Shown here piece by piece: positions 18,788-27,372 of a stretch of 64,000 nucleotides of DNA. Below the pieces are notes generated by a model. That model did not search any database and was not told where the DNA came from. It saw only the letters and a program-made list of their open reading frames with translations. The position numbers and the translations under genes are program-made. The stretch comes from Acidobacteriota bacterium. GTDB taxonomy: Bacteria; Acidobacteriota; Vicinamibacteria; Vicinamibacterales; CAVVIG01. The stretch lies in the NCBI GenBank assembly GCA_020850715.1, contig JADZED010000027.1:210598-274597 (forward strand), read 5' to 3'. Numbering within the stretch: position 1 is the stretch's first letter; each line of letters opens with the position of its first letter.

Positions 18788-19687
18788 ATGTGGCCGCGGT
18801 TGCTCGTCTGCGGGCTGCTGATGGCCGGGTCGGCCGCCGGCGCGCAGGCGCCGCCCGCCGCCAATCCGCCGGCGCTCGACGTGGTGCTCGCACGCGCGGC
18901 CGACTACGTCGAGCGGTACGAGAAGGAGTTCGCCGGGGTCGTCGCCGAAGAGCGCTACGAGCAGAACGCGCGCCAGGGAGGGCGGTTCGATCAGTTCGGC
19001 CGGATCCGCTACGACAGCGACAAGCGGCGCGTCTTCCGATCGGATCTCCTGCTGGTGCGCCCGGAGGGGGCCGACTCGTGGCTGCAGTTCCGCGACATCT
19101 TCGAGGTCGACGGCAAACTGGTGCGCGATCGCAACAACAGACTCGCGAAGCTGTTCCTCGAGCCGAACGCGACCACCGCCAAGCAGATCGAGCGCATCAA
19201 GAACGAGAGCGCGCGCTACAACGTCGGCCCGGTCGTCCGCAACATCAACGTGCCGGTGATGGCGCTGCGCGTGGTCACGCGGCAGAACCAGTTCCGCTTC
19301 CTCTACAACCACAACGAGACCGACGATGCGACGCGGACCGACGGGGCGTGGGCGGTCGATTTCCGGGAAGTCGGCGCCGGGACGATGATCCGGACCAACG
19401 GCGAGCAGGACATGCCGATGGAGGGACGCATCTGGATCGAGCCGGACACCGGACGCGTGCTCGGCACGATCATGCGCGCGCAGAATCAGATGCTGCGCGG
19501 GGCGATCGAGGTGACCTACCAAGCCGAACCGTCGCTCGGGCTGCTGGTGCCCAGGCACATGCACGAGGAATACCGCATGTACACCGACGGCTCCGGCGTG
19601 ATCGCCGACGCGACGTACTCCAACTTCCGGCGCTTCCAGGTGAAGGTCGACGAGCAGATGGCGCCGGTCGATCCGCCGCAGCCGTAG
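18788..19687 (+). CDS. Exported protein of unknown function
   Basis: A 299-residue protein starting at ATG 18788 with a signal peptide (WPRLLVCGLLMAGSAAGAQA, about residues 2-21). After it comes a helical segment, VLARAADYVERYEKEFAGVVAEERYEQ, then beta-rich sequence with RVFRSDLLLVRPEG, FRDIFEVDGKLVRDRNNRL and a C-terminal EYRMYTDGSGVIADATYSNFRRFQV. It resembles exported hypothetical proteins common in Acidobacteria. I know no function. The 235-base gap upstream holds no other gene I can support. Confidence 0.75.
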   Translation: MWPRLLVCGLLMAGSAAGAQAPPAANPPALDVVLARAADYVERYEKEFAGVVAEERYEQNARQGGRFDQFGRIRYDSDKRRVFRSDLLLVRPEGADSWLQFRDIFEVDGKLVRDRNNRLAKLFLEPNATTAKQIERIKNESARYNVGPVVRNINVPVMALRVVTRQNQFRFLYNHNETDDATRTDGAWAVDFREVGAGTMIRTNGEQDMPMEGRIWIEPDTGRVLGTIMRAQNQMLRGAIEVTYQAEPSLGLLVPRHMHEEYRMYTDGSGVIADATYSNFRRFQVKVDEQMAPVDPPQP

Positions 19688-19838
19688 CCTCACGAAGCCC
19701 GCGCGACATGGCCGCGCGATCGGCCTGGAAGCACGACCTCGCGACCAGCCTCGTCAACATCTCCGCGAACGTTGTCTCCGCCGACCGGGGCGGCGGCCGC
19801 GCGCGCCGTCAGCCAGTCGAAGCGCTTCCGGTCCGCCG

Positions 19839-20465
19839 TCAGACCGCATCGTCGATTCCCATCTCCGCCGGTGCGTCGATGACCTTTCCGCGAGCCTCCC
19901 AGACGATGGTGTCGGCGACCGCGTCAGCGCCCGGAAACAGCCGAGCCCGAGTGATCCCGAAGCGATAGAGGCTGGTCAGGATTTCGACTGACGCGTCACC
20001 GGGAATCGTGATCCGGTCGACCTGCTCTTCGTAGAGCTCGGATCCCCATCTATCGAGTCTTCCCGGGTGTACGGAGAACAGGCTGCTTTGCGCGGATACT
20101 CGCGAGTGAGTCAGGTCGGGCTGTAAGAACAGAATCGTCTGGTTGTCGTACTTCCACGGCGGCAGCGGAAACCGGTGCGCGAATTCCTCGGCGGTCAGCG
20201 CCTGCGGGGTTGGCAGACGATAGACGACGCGATCCGCTCCCGCCTCCGTCGCGGGCGCGGTCGCGAAATACAATCCCGCCAACGGGCTGGCCGTCCAGTC
20301 CAGCAAGCGGGTTGGGAGCCCGTGGTGTTGCGCCACCGCGAGGCATCGCCACCAGCCAGCCGGCGATGTGTCGGCCAGTCCGCCGACGTAAGGGGCGGCG
20401 TTCAGGCGGAAGCGTTCGAGGATGAGCCGCTCGAGCTGCGGGTAGCCAGAGCGTGCGCCGCTCAT
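19839..20465 (-). CDS. FRG domain-containing protein, N-terminally truncated
   Basis: A 208-residue protein with the central FRG-domain block AQHHGLPTRLLDWTASPLAGLYFA. The domain normally begins 50 to 80 residues earlier with an FRGQ motif, which is missing here. The ATG at 20465 falls inside what should be the domain, 30 bases after the stop of thrA. FRG proteins are unevenly distributed and often occur with phage-defence or mobile genes, with an unknown biochemical role. The surviving C-terminal part looks intact, so the gene is either a recent truncation or a short variant. It is the only accessory-type gene in this core stretch. Confidence 0.7.
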   Translation of the reverse strand: MSGARSGYPQLERLILERFRLNAAPYVGGLADTSPAGWWRCLAVAQHHGLPTRLLDWTASPLAGLYFATAPATEAGADRVVYRLPTPQALTAEEFAHRFPLPPWKYDNQTILFLQPDLTHSRVSAQSSLFSVHPGRLDRWGSELYEEQVDRITIPGDASVEILTSLYRFGITRARLFPGADAVADTIVWEARGKVIDAPAEMGIDDAV

Positions 20466-20495
20466 GACGTCGAACTGACGTGCCGGGGCCGCGGC

Positions 20496-22955
20496 TCACG
20501 CCGGCAGGTAGTGCAGCAGCTTCAGGATGTCCGAGAACACCCCCATCGCCGTCACGTCGGCGCCCGCGCCCGGCCCCTGCACCACCAGCGGCGTCCGCGC
20601 GTAGCGCTTGGTCGTGAACGCGATGATGTTGTCGCTCCCCTTTGTCGTGGCGAACGGGTGATCGCGCGGAAATTCCTTGACGCCGGCGCGGGCCCGGCTG
20701 CCCTCGAGCGTGCCGACGTAGCGCAGCACCGAGGTGCGCGCCCGCGCGCGCTGCAGGCGCGCCGCCATCCGGCCGTCGTACCGGGCATAGGCGTCGAAGA
20801 AGCGGTCGGAGAACGGACCGCGCGCGAGCCCCTTCGGCACCAGGCTGTCCGCCTTCACGTCCCCGATCTCCATCTGCGAGCCGCTCTGGCGCGCCAGGAT
20901 CAGCAGCTTGCGCGCGACGTCCTCGCCCGAGAGATCCTCGCGCGGGTCCGGCTCGGTGAAGCCGAGCTCGAGCGCCTGCTTCACGAGCGCGCTGAACGGC
21001 ACGCTGCCGTCGAACGCGTTGAAGAGGTAGCTGAGCGTGCCGGAGAAGATCCCCTCCACCTTCACGATCTCGTCGCCGCTGAAGATCAGATCGCGCAGCG
21101 TCGACATCACCGGCAGGCCGGCGCCGACGTTCGCCTCGTAGAGGAAGTGCTTCTGGCGCGCGCGCAGCAGCTCCACCAGCGCCGCGTAGCGTTTCCACGG
21201 CAGCACGTTCGCCCGCTTGTTGGGCGTGATGATGTGGAGATTCGCGTTGACGAACGCGGGATACGCGTCGACGACGCTGTCGTGCGCCGTGCAGTCGACC
21301 AGCGCCGCGTTGGTCAGCTCGAGGCCGGCGATCTCGCGCGCCAGCGCGATCGGATCCATCTTCCGCCGCGACGCGGCGAGCTCCTCCCGCCAGCGCGCGA
21401 GGTTGATCCCGCGCGGATCCAGCACGAACCGCCGGCTGTTGGCGATGCCGACGACCGAGACGTCGAACCCCTGCGTCCGCAGGTACCCGCGCTGCTGGTG
21501 CAGCTGCGTCAGGAGCGCCCCGCCGATGTTGCCGACGCCGACCACGACCAGCGCGAGCCGCGTGCGCGTCTCGAAGAACGCCTGGTGCACCACGTTCAGC
21601 GCGCGCACCTGCTGGGCGGTGTCGACGACACACGAGATGTTGCGCTCGGACGCCCCCTGCGCGATCGCGCTGATGTTGATGTTGTGCCGGCCGAGCGCAC
21701 CGAAGAACTTGCCGGCCACGCCGGGACGCCCCTTCATGCCGTCGCCGACCACGGCGATGATCGACTGGTCGCCCTTCTCGTCGAGCGAGGTCAGCCGGTG
21801 CTGCAGCTCGAACCGGAACTCGCGGCGCACCGCCTCGATCGCGCGCGCGGCGTCGGCCGAGCGCACGGCAAAGCAGATCGTGTGCTCCGAGGAGGCCTGC
21901 GAGATCAGGATCACGTTGACCCCGCCGGCCGCCAGCGCGCGGAACAGCCGTTCGGCGATCCCCGGCACGCCGACCATGCTCAGGCCGCGCAGCGTGAGCA
22001 GCGCGAGGTCGGCCACCGACGTAATCCCCTTCGCGAGCTGCCCGCCGTCTCCCTTCGTCCGGGAGATCAGCGTGCCCGGCGCGGCCGGATTGAGCGTGTT
22101 CCTGATGAGCAGCGGGATGTTCTTCGACACCGCGGGCGCGATCGTCGCCGAGTGGAGCACCTTCGCGCCGAAGTACGACAGCTCCATCGCCTCTTCGTAG
22201 CTCACGTGCGGCAGGACGAACGCCGATTCGACGGCGCGCGGATCGGCGCTCAGCACGCCGTCGACATCGGTCCAGATCTCGACGGCGTCGGCCCCGACCG
22301 CCGCGCCCACGATCGCCGCGGTGTAATCCGACCCGTTCCGACCGATCGTCGTCGTCTGGCCGTCGGCGGTCGCGCCGATGAAGCCGGTCACGACCGGGAT
22401 GATCGGCCGGCGGCGGCGCACCAGCGGGAGCAGCGCCTTGCGCGTCTGCCGGTTGGTGCGGTCGAAGATCACCTCCGCCTGCGTGAACTGGTCGCCGGTC
22501 GCGATGAATGCGCGCGCGTCCATGAAGCGGCTCGGGTGCGACCGCTGCAGGTAGGCCGCTACGATGGCCGCCGACAGCCGCTCGCCGAAGCTGGCGACCA
22601 TGTCGAACGCGCGCGGGGGGCAATGGCCGAGCAGGCGGATGCCCTGGAGCGCGTCGCGCAGCTCGCCCAGCAGCGCGTCGACCTGCCGGCGGACGCGCGT
22701 CGCGCCGCGGCGGCCGAGCAGGTCGTCGAGGGCGGCGTGATGACGCCTGGCGATCTTCGCGGCCGCGGCATCCGCGCGGCGGTCGCGCTGTTCCGCGAGC
22801 CGCGCCGCCCCGAGCAGCGCGTTGGTGACGTCCTGGAAGGCGGAGATGACGAGAATCACCGGCTCCTGCCGGGCCTGGTCGAGGACGATGCGGACGACGC
22901 CGCGGACGCGATCGGGCGTGGCGAGCGAGGAGCCGCCGAACTTGAGCACTCTCAT
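20496..22955 (-). CDS. thrA: Bifunctional aspartate kinase/homoserine dehydrogenase I
   Basis: An 819-residue fusion. Residues about 1-300 are the aspartate kinase (VLKFGGSSLA at the start, FGERLSAAIVAAYL, GRNGSDYTAAIVGAAVGADAVEIWTDVDGV). Two ACT regulatory domains (about 305-455) follow, and then homoserine dehydrogenase (VVVGVGNIGGALL near 470, VDCTAHDSVVDAYPAF, LFNAFDGSVPFSALVKQA, EPDPREDLSGEDVARKLLIL). It catalyses the first and third steps of threonine and methionine synthesis from aspartate. The ACT pair implies feedback control, by threonine in most relatives. No thrB or thrC is adjacent. Length and domain order are typical. Confidence 0.95.
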   Translation of the reverse strand: MRVLKFGGSSLATPDRVRGVVRIVLDQARQEPVILVISAFQDVTNALLGAARLAEQRDRRADAAAAKIARRHHAALDDLLGRRGATRVRRQVDALLGELRDALQGIRLLGHCPPRAFDMVASFGERLSAAIVAAYLQRSHPSRFMDARAFIATGDQFTQAEVIFDRTNRQTRKALLPLVRRRRPIIPVVTGFIGATADGQTTTIGRNGSDYTAAIVGAAVGADAVEIWTDVDGVLSADPRAVESAFVLPHVSYEEAMELSYFGAKVLHSATIAPAVSKNIPLLIRNTLNPAAPGTLISRTKGDGGQLAKGITSVADLALLTLRGLSMVGVPGIAERLFRALAAGGVNVILISQASSEHTICFAVRSADAARAIEAVRREFRFELQHRLTSLDEKGDQSIIAVVGDGMKGRPGVAGKFFGALGRHNINISAIAQGASERNISCVVDTAQQVRALNVVHQAFFETRTRLALVVVGVGNIGGALLTQLHQQRGYLRTQGFDVSVVGIANSRRFVLDPRGINLARWREELAASRRKMDPIALAREIAGLELTNAALVDCTAHDSVVDAYPAFVNANLHIITPNKRANVLPWKRYAALVELLRARQKHFLYEANVGAGLPVMSTLRDLIFSGDEIVKVEGIFSGTLSYLFNAFDGSVPFSALVKQALELGFTEPDPREDLSGEDVARKLLILARQSGSQMEIGDVKADSLVPKGLARGPFSDRFFDAYARYDGRMAARLQRARARTSVLRYVGTLEGSRARAGVKEFPRDHPFATTKGSDNIIAFTTKRYARTPLVVQGPGAGADVTAMGVFSDILKLLHYLPA

Positions 22956-22971
22956 GGGATGTCGGGTCTTT

Positions 22972-22977
22972 ACTGTA
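22972..22977 (-). promoter_or_regulatory. -10-like TACAGT upstream of thrA
   Basis: Read on the minus strand, TACAGT lies 16 bases before the thrA ATG at 22955. This would give a short leader of about 9 bases without a clear ribosome-binding site. Confidence 0.3.
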
Positions 22978-23027
22978 TCAGGTTGGGTCGGGTCGCTCCG
23001 TCGGCCGCCGTCCGGCCGGGCCTGGCG

Positions 23028-23754
23028 TCAGCCGGCCGTCCTTCCGCGCCGCATCGCCAGCCAGATCGCCGTCGCGAACGCCGCGGCGGCAACCATCAGG
23101 GTCGCGCCGGACAGCTTCAAGGTGCCGGAGCGAATCGACTCGGCCTCCATCCGCACCTCGAGCGCGGCCGGCACTCCCCTCAGCCGATCGCGCGGCGGCT
23201 GCTCCCACACGAGGACGTTCCCCCCGCTGCGGGAGGTCGACCGTGTTGCGAAACGTGATCCGGCTCGGCACGTGCAGCCGGAAGGCCGCGATCTCCTCGC
23301 CGTCCCATCCCCCTCGGCAGGCCGCGCGCGCCCGGCCGGCCCTCCGACCGTCTGGCGGCACACGAAACCCCGGGTGTCGCGACGGCGCTCGCATGACGAC
23401 CAGGCGAAGCGCGGCGCCTCATGCAGCCGCCGCACGTCGGGCACCTCCACCCGCGGCGTGCAGGTACCGCCGCCCGTGGCGGCGCGCGGGGCGGCCGACG
23501 CGGGCGGCGTGCGACACCGGCGTCTCGAACAGCACTCGGAGCCCATCGTCCATCGTCGCCGAGAGCGAGGGCTCGATCGCGGTGCCGTGCAGCGCGTTGA
23601 AGGCGGCGACCGAGCTGTTGACGTGGACGATGGCGCTGCCGTCGAGATGCATGTCCTCCTCGTACTCGTACTGGCGGGAGAGGCCGGCGGGAGAGAGACC
23701 GCACGCGGCGGCCGCCGCTGCGAGCAGCAGCGTGCCGGGCGCGCGGATCCGCAT
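23028..23754 (-). pseudogene. Frameshifted membrane lipoprotein gene
   Basis: Starting at 23754 a lipoprotein signal (LLLAAAAAACGLSP) and YEYEEDMHLDGSAIVHVNSS read well. The coding signal then jumps frame three times. After HGRRYLHAA it continues in another frame as VEVPDVRRLHEAPRFAW; near 23330 it shifts again to GWDGEEIAAFRLHVPSRITF; near 23225, at a GGGGGG run, it returns to NVLVWEQPPRDRLRGVP and ends with a membrane helix and the TAG at 23028. The pieces form one exported, C-terminally anchored protein of about 240 residues. The breaks are either real decay or indels in G-rich runs. The function is unknown. Confidence 0.65.
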
Positions 23755-23762
23755 TGGCGCCG

Positions 23763-23772
23763 ATGATATAGT
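23763..23772. promoter_or_regulatory. Divergent -10 boxes between the lipoprotein gene and polA
   Basis: The 36-base gap between starts 23754 and 23791 contains TATCAT on the minus strand (23768-23763, 8 bases from the lipoprotein ATG) and TATAGT on the plus strand (23767-23772, 18 bases from the polA ATG). The hexamers overlap by two bases. Confidence 0.4.
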
Positions 23773-23790
23773 AAAAATTTCCCGCGCTCG

Positions 23791-26475
23791 ATGGCCGCCA
23801 AGCCGCTCGTCTACCTCATCGACGGAAGCTCCCAGATGTACCGCGCGTTCCACGCGCCGGTCCGCACCGCCGACGGGGGCATCCTCCGCAACGCCCACGG
23901 CCGGCCGACCAACGCGGTCTACATCTTCGTCACGATGCTGCGGAAGCTGCTGAACGATTTCGAGCCGCAGTACATCGCCGCGTCCTTCGACCTGCCGGGC
24001 CGCACCTTCCGCGACGATCTGTCGGCCGACTACAAGGCGAATCGCGCGCCGATGCCCGACGAGCTCGCCGTGCAGATCCCGATGGTGCACGCGGCGTGCG
24101 AGGCGCTCGGCGTGCCGATCCTGACCTCGGAGCGCTACGAAGCCGACGACGTGATCGGGACGCTGGCGCTGAAGGCGGTCGCCGCCGGCTTCGACGCCGC
24201 GATCGTCACGATGGACAAGGACTTCTTCCAGCTCGTCGGCGCCGGCATCCGCGTCTTCAATCCCAGGGACGAGGGCACGTGGTACGACGAGGAGGGGGTG
24301 AAGGAGAAGTTCGGCGTCGCGCCCGCCCAGGTGGTGGACGTGCTGGCGTTGATGGGCGACGCGATCGACAACATCAAGGGGGTGCCGGGCATCGGCGAGA
24401 AGGGGGCGCGCGATCTCATCACGCAGTACGGCGATCTCGAGACCCTGCTCGCGCACGCCGCCGATGTGAAGGGCAAGCGCGCGCGGGACGGGCTCCTCGC
24501 GCACGCCGCCGATGCGCGCGACAGCCGCGAGCTGGCGCGCCTCCGCACCGACGTGCCGGTGGCGTTCGATCCGGAGGCGCTGCGCTATCGCGGCGCGTCG
24601 CGCGAGCGCTGCTTCGAGATCTTCAGCGAGCTCGGGTTCCGGACGCTCGTTGCCGAATATGCGCCGACCGCCGACGCCGTCGCCAGGGACTACCGCCTCG
24701 TCTCCGGCGTGGAGGAGGTGCGGGCCCTGGCCGCGCGGCTGCGGGCGGCCGGCGCCTTCGCCCTGCGGGTGATCCCGGATCGGCCGGCCGCGATGCAGGC
24801 GGCGATTGTGGGCCTGGCGTTCTCGACGGCGGCGCGCGACGCCGATTACCTGCCGATCGGCCATCGCGGGCTCGGGGAGGCGGCCGGTCTCGCGGCGCCC
24901 TCGGCGCTCGACGCGCTGCGGCCGGTCCTCGAAGACGCGGCGGTGAAGAAGACCGGCCACGACCTGAAATTCGACGCGATCGTCCTGGCGCGGCACGGCG
25001 TGACGCTCCGCGGCCTCGACATCGACACGATGATCGCGAGCTACCTGGTGGACGCCTCGCCGCACGGCCTCGAGGATCTCGCGCTCGAGCATGCGAAGTA
25101 CAAGGCGCTCAGCGAGGAAGACGTGTGCGGCCGCGGAGGGAAGGCCGTGTCGATGGGCGATCTGCCGGCGGAGGCGGCGCTCACCTTCGCGTGCGAACGC
25201 GCCGATCTGGCCGGCCAGCTCGGGCCGATCCTGTCGGCGCGGCTGCGGGACACGGAGCTCACCGGGCTCTACGAGACGATCGAGCGGCCGCTCATCCCGG
25301 TGCTCGTGGCGGTGGAGCGCGCCGGCGTGCGCATCGATCGGGACGAGCTGGCGCGGCAGGCGCGCCGGATCGAGCAGGAACTGGCGTCGCGGCAGGCGCA
25401 GATCTACGGGCTCGCGGGCGAGGAGTTCAACATCAACTCCCCCAAGCAGCTCTCGGCGATCCTCTTCGAGAAGCTCGCGCTGCCGACGCTGCAGCGCGGC
25501 GGCAGGATGTCGACGGCGGTCGAGGTGCTCGAGGAGCTGGCGCTCGGCCACGAGCTGCCGCGGCTGATCCTCGACTGGCGCGCCCTGGCCAAGCTGAAAG
25601 GCACCTATCTCGACGCGCTGCCGCAGCTGGTGAACCCCGAGACCGGCCGCGTCCACACCTGCTTCAACCAGGCGGTCGCCGCCACCGGACGGCTGAGCAG
25701 CAGCGATCCGAACCTGCAGAACATTCCGATCCGCACCGAGCTCGGACGCGAGATCCGCCGCGCGTTCGTCGCCGGGCCGGGGCGGCGGCTCATCTCGGCC
25801 GATTATTCGCAGATCGAGTTCCGCGTGCTGGCGCACATGGCCGGCGATCCGTTTCTCATCAATGCGTTCCGCGAGGGGGCCGACTTCCACGCGCGGACGG
25901 CGCTGAAGATCTTCGGCGCCGCCTCGGGGCGCAACCCGCACGAGCTGCGCGCCAAGGCGAAGATGGTCAACTACGCGCTGCTGTACGGCAAGACGTCGTT
26001 CACGCTGGCGCGCGACATCGGGGTGACGCCGCAGGCGGCGCAGGAGTTCATCGACGCCTACTTCGCCGGGTTCCCGAACGTCCGCGGTTTTCTCGATCGC
26101 ACCATCGCCCAGGCGCGCGCGTCCGGCGTGGTGAAGACGCTGTTCGGGCGGCGGCGGCTCGTGCCCGACCTCAACAGCCGCGATTTTCAGCGGCGCAGCC
26201 AGGCCGAGCGCTACGCGGTGAACATGCCGATCCAGGGCACCGCGGCCGACATCATGAAGCGCGCGATGATCGCCGTCCACGACGCGCTCGCGCCGCGCGG
26301 GGACGCGCGCATGATCCTCACGGTGCACGACGAGCTGCTGTTCGAGGTGGACCGCGAGCGGGTCGAGGACGTCTCGGCGATCGTGCGGGCGTGCATGCAG
26401 GGCGCCGCCGATCTCGCCGTGCCGCTCACGGTCGACATCGGGATCGGCGGGAACTGGAAGGACGCCAAGCCGTAG
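23791..26475 (+). CDS. polA: DNA polymerase I
   Basis: An 894-residue family A polymerase. Residues about 1-290 are the 5' nuclease (YLIDGSSQMYRAFHA, YEADDVIGTLA, GVPGIGEKGARDLI). Residues about 310-490 match the proofreading domain, but the first motif (D-x-E) is replaced by AFALRVIPD, so 3'-5' exonuclease activity is probably lost, although GHDLKFD remains. The polymerase domain has motif A ADYSQIEFR (D671), the O-helix RAKAKMVNYALLYG (R720, K724, Y728) and motif C VHDEL (D847). Y728 occupies the position that is Phe762 in E. coli Pol I. Its TAG abuts the stop codon of the convergent gene. Confidence 0.97.
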   Translation: MAAKPLVYLIDGSSQMYRAFHAPVRTADGGILRNAHGRPTNAVYIFVTMLRKLLNDFEPQYIAASFDLPGRTFRDDLSADYKANRAPMPDELAVQIPMVHAACEALGVPILTSERYEADDVIGTLALKAVAAGFDAAIVTMDKDFFQLVGAGIRVFNPRDEGTWYDEEGVKEKFGVAPAQVVDVLALMGDAIDNIKGVPGIGEKGARDLITQYGDLETLLAHAADVKGKRARDGLLAHAADARDSRELARLRTDVPVAFDPEALRYRGASRERCFEIFSELGFRTLVAEYAPTADAVARDYRLVSGVEEVRALAARLRAAGAFALRVIPDRPAAMQAAIVGLAFSTAARDADYLPIGHRGLGEAAGLAAPSALDALRPVLEDAAVKKTGHDLKFDAIVLARHGVTLRGLDIDTMIASYLVDASPHGLEDLALEHAKYKALSEEDVCGRGGKAVSMGDLPAEAALTFACERADLAGQLGPILSARLRDTELTGLYETIERPLIPVLVAVERAGVRIDRDELARQARRIEQELASRQAQIYGLAGEEFNINSPKQLSAILFEKLALPTLQRGGRMSTAVEVLEELALGHELPRLILDWRALAKLKGTYLDALPQLVNPETGRVHTCFNQAVAATGRLSSSDPNLQNIPIRTELGREIRRAFVAGPGRRLISADYSQIEFRVLAHMAGDPFLINAFREGADFHARTALKIFGAASGRNPHELRAKAKMVNYALLYGKTSFTLARDIGVTPQAAQEFIDAYFAGFPNVRGFLDRTIAQARASGVVKTLFGRRRLVPDLNSRDFQRRSQAERYAVNMPIQGTAADIMKRAMIAVHDALAPRGDARMILTVHDELLFEVDRERVEDVSAIVRACMQGAADLAVPLTVDIGIGGNWKDAKP

Positions 26476-27279
26476 CTATTTCGTCCAGAGCGCCTTGAAC
26501 GCCTCCCACGCCGTCGCCACCTGTTCGACCGGCTGATTCAGCGCTTTCGCGCGCTCGGGGGCGATGCCGGTCAGCACGAGCCGATCGATGTCCGCCCTCA
26601 ACGCGGCGCCGTGGTCCGGCGCCAGCGGCGCACGCACCCAGCCCGCCTGCGCCGCCTCCCACGCCGCCTGCAGGTCGCCGGCGCCCCGCGCGGCGGCGGC
26701 CAGCCAGTAGGACGCCGCAGCGCTGCCGGGCTGGAACGTGAGCTCCGCCTTCATGCGCTCGCGGATCCGCTCGTAGCGCGGCTCCCGCTCGATGTCCGGG
26801 CGCGTGCGCGCATCGCGATCGATGGCCGTTGCCCACCACTCGAGCACCGACTCGCGCATGCCGGCCGCCGTCGGGTCGGCGCCGGCGAGCACCGACTCGA
26901 ACACGCCGGCCGCGCTTCCGTACTCGCCATCGAAGTACAGCGCCTCGCCGAGGCCGATGATGTACTCGGTGCGCTCGCGCGCGGAGAGCTCCTGCGGATC
27001 GACGCGGCGGAGACGCGCGTGCGCGCCGGCGAGGTCCTCGGCGGCCGCCGTCTCGCGGTACCGCTCCAGGTAGGCGCGCGCGCCGATCAGATCCGCACTG
27101 TCGGCCCATGCGGCGGTGCTTCGCGCCGCATCGGCCGCCGCGGCGGCGGCCGTGAAGTTCCGTTCGTTGTAGAAGGTCCGCGCCTGCGCGAGCGCGTCGA
27201 CCTTCTGCGCCCGGACGCCCGGCGCGCCCAGCAGCCAGCACGCGGCCGCAAGGGCGCACGTGAGCCTGCCTGCTGCCAT
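26476..27279 (-). CDS. Exported helical-repeat (TPR-like) protein of unknown function
   Basis: A 267-residue protein with a signal peptide (LTCALAAACWLLGAPGVRAQ, about residues 6-25). The remainder is Ala-rich helical repeat, with TPR-like pairs such as ARTFYNERNFTAAAAAADAA, GEALYFDGEYGSAAGVFESVL and ASYWLAAAARGAGDLQAAWEAAQ. It is probably periplasmic and involved in protein contacts. No catalytic motif is seen. Its stop codon is immediately next to that of the convergent polA gene, with no intergenic base between them. Confidence 0.75.
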   Translation of the reverse strand: MAAGRLTCALAAACWLLGAPGVRAQKVDALAQARTFYNERNFTAAAAAADAARSTAAWADSADLIGARAYLERYRETAAAEDLAGAHARLRRVDPQELSARERTEYIIGLGEALYFDGEYGSAAGVFESVLAGADPTAAGMRESVLEWWATAIDRDARTRPDIEREPRYERIRERMKAELTFQPGSAAASYWLAAAARGAGDLQAAWEAAQAGWVRAPLAPDHGAALRADIDRLVLTGIAPERAKALNQPVEQVATAWEAFKALWTK

Positions 27280-27285
27280 CGATCG

Positions 27286-27291
27286 ATGGTA
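27286..27291 (-). promoter_or_regulatory. -10-like TACCAT before the TPR-like gene
   Basis: On the minus strand TACCAT ends 6 bases before the ATG at 27279, again the close-spaced pattern. Confidence 0.4.
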
Positions 27292-27358
27292 GCACAGCGC
27301 GCGGCCCCTCTAAGTTGATGGCGATGAGCGGGTTATGCCGCGCGGCGAACGCATTTGG

Positions 27359-27364
27359 TACAAT
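27359..27364 (+). promoter_or_regulatory. -10 box TACAAT for pcnB
   Basis: TACAAT ends 8 bases before the ATG at 27373. It supports that start over the in-frame GTG/ATG-like codons upstream, which would fall within the promoter. Confidence 0.45.
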
Positions 27365-27372
27365 GCCGCCAA

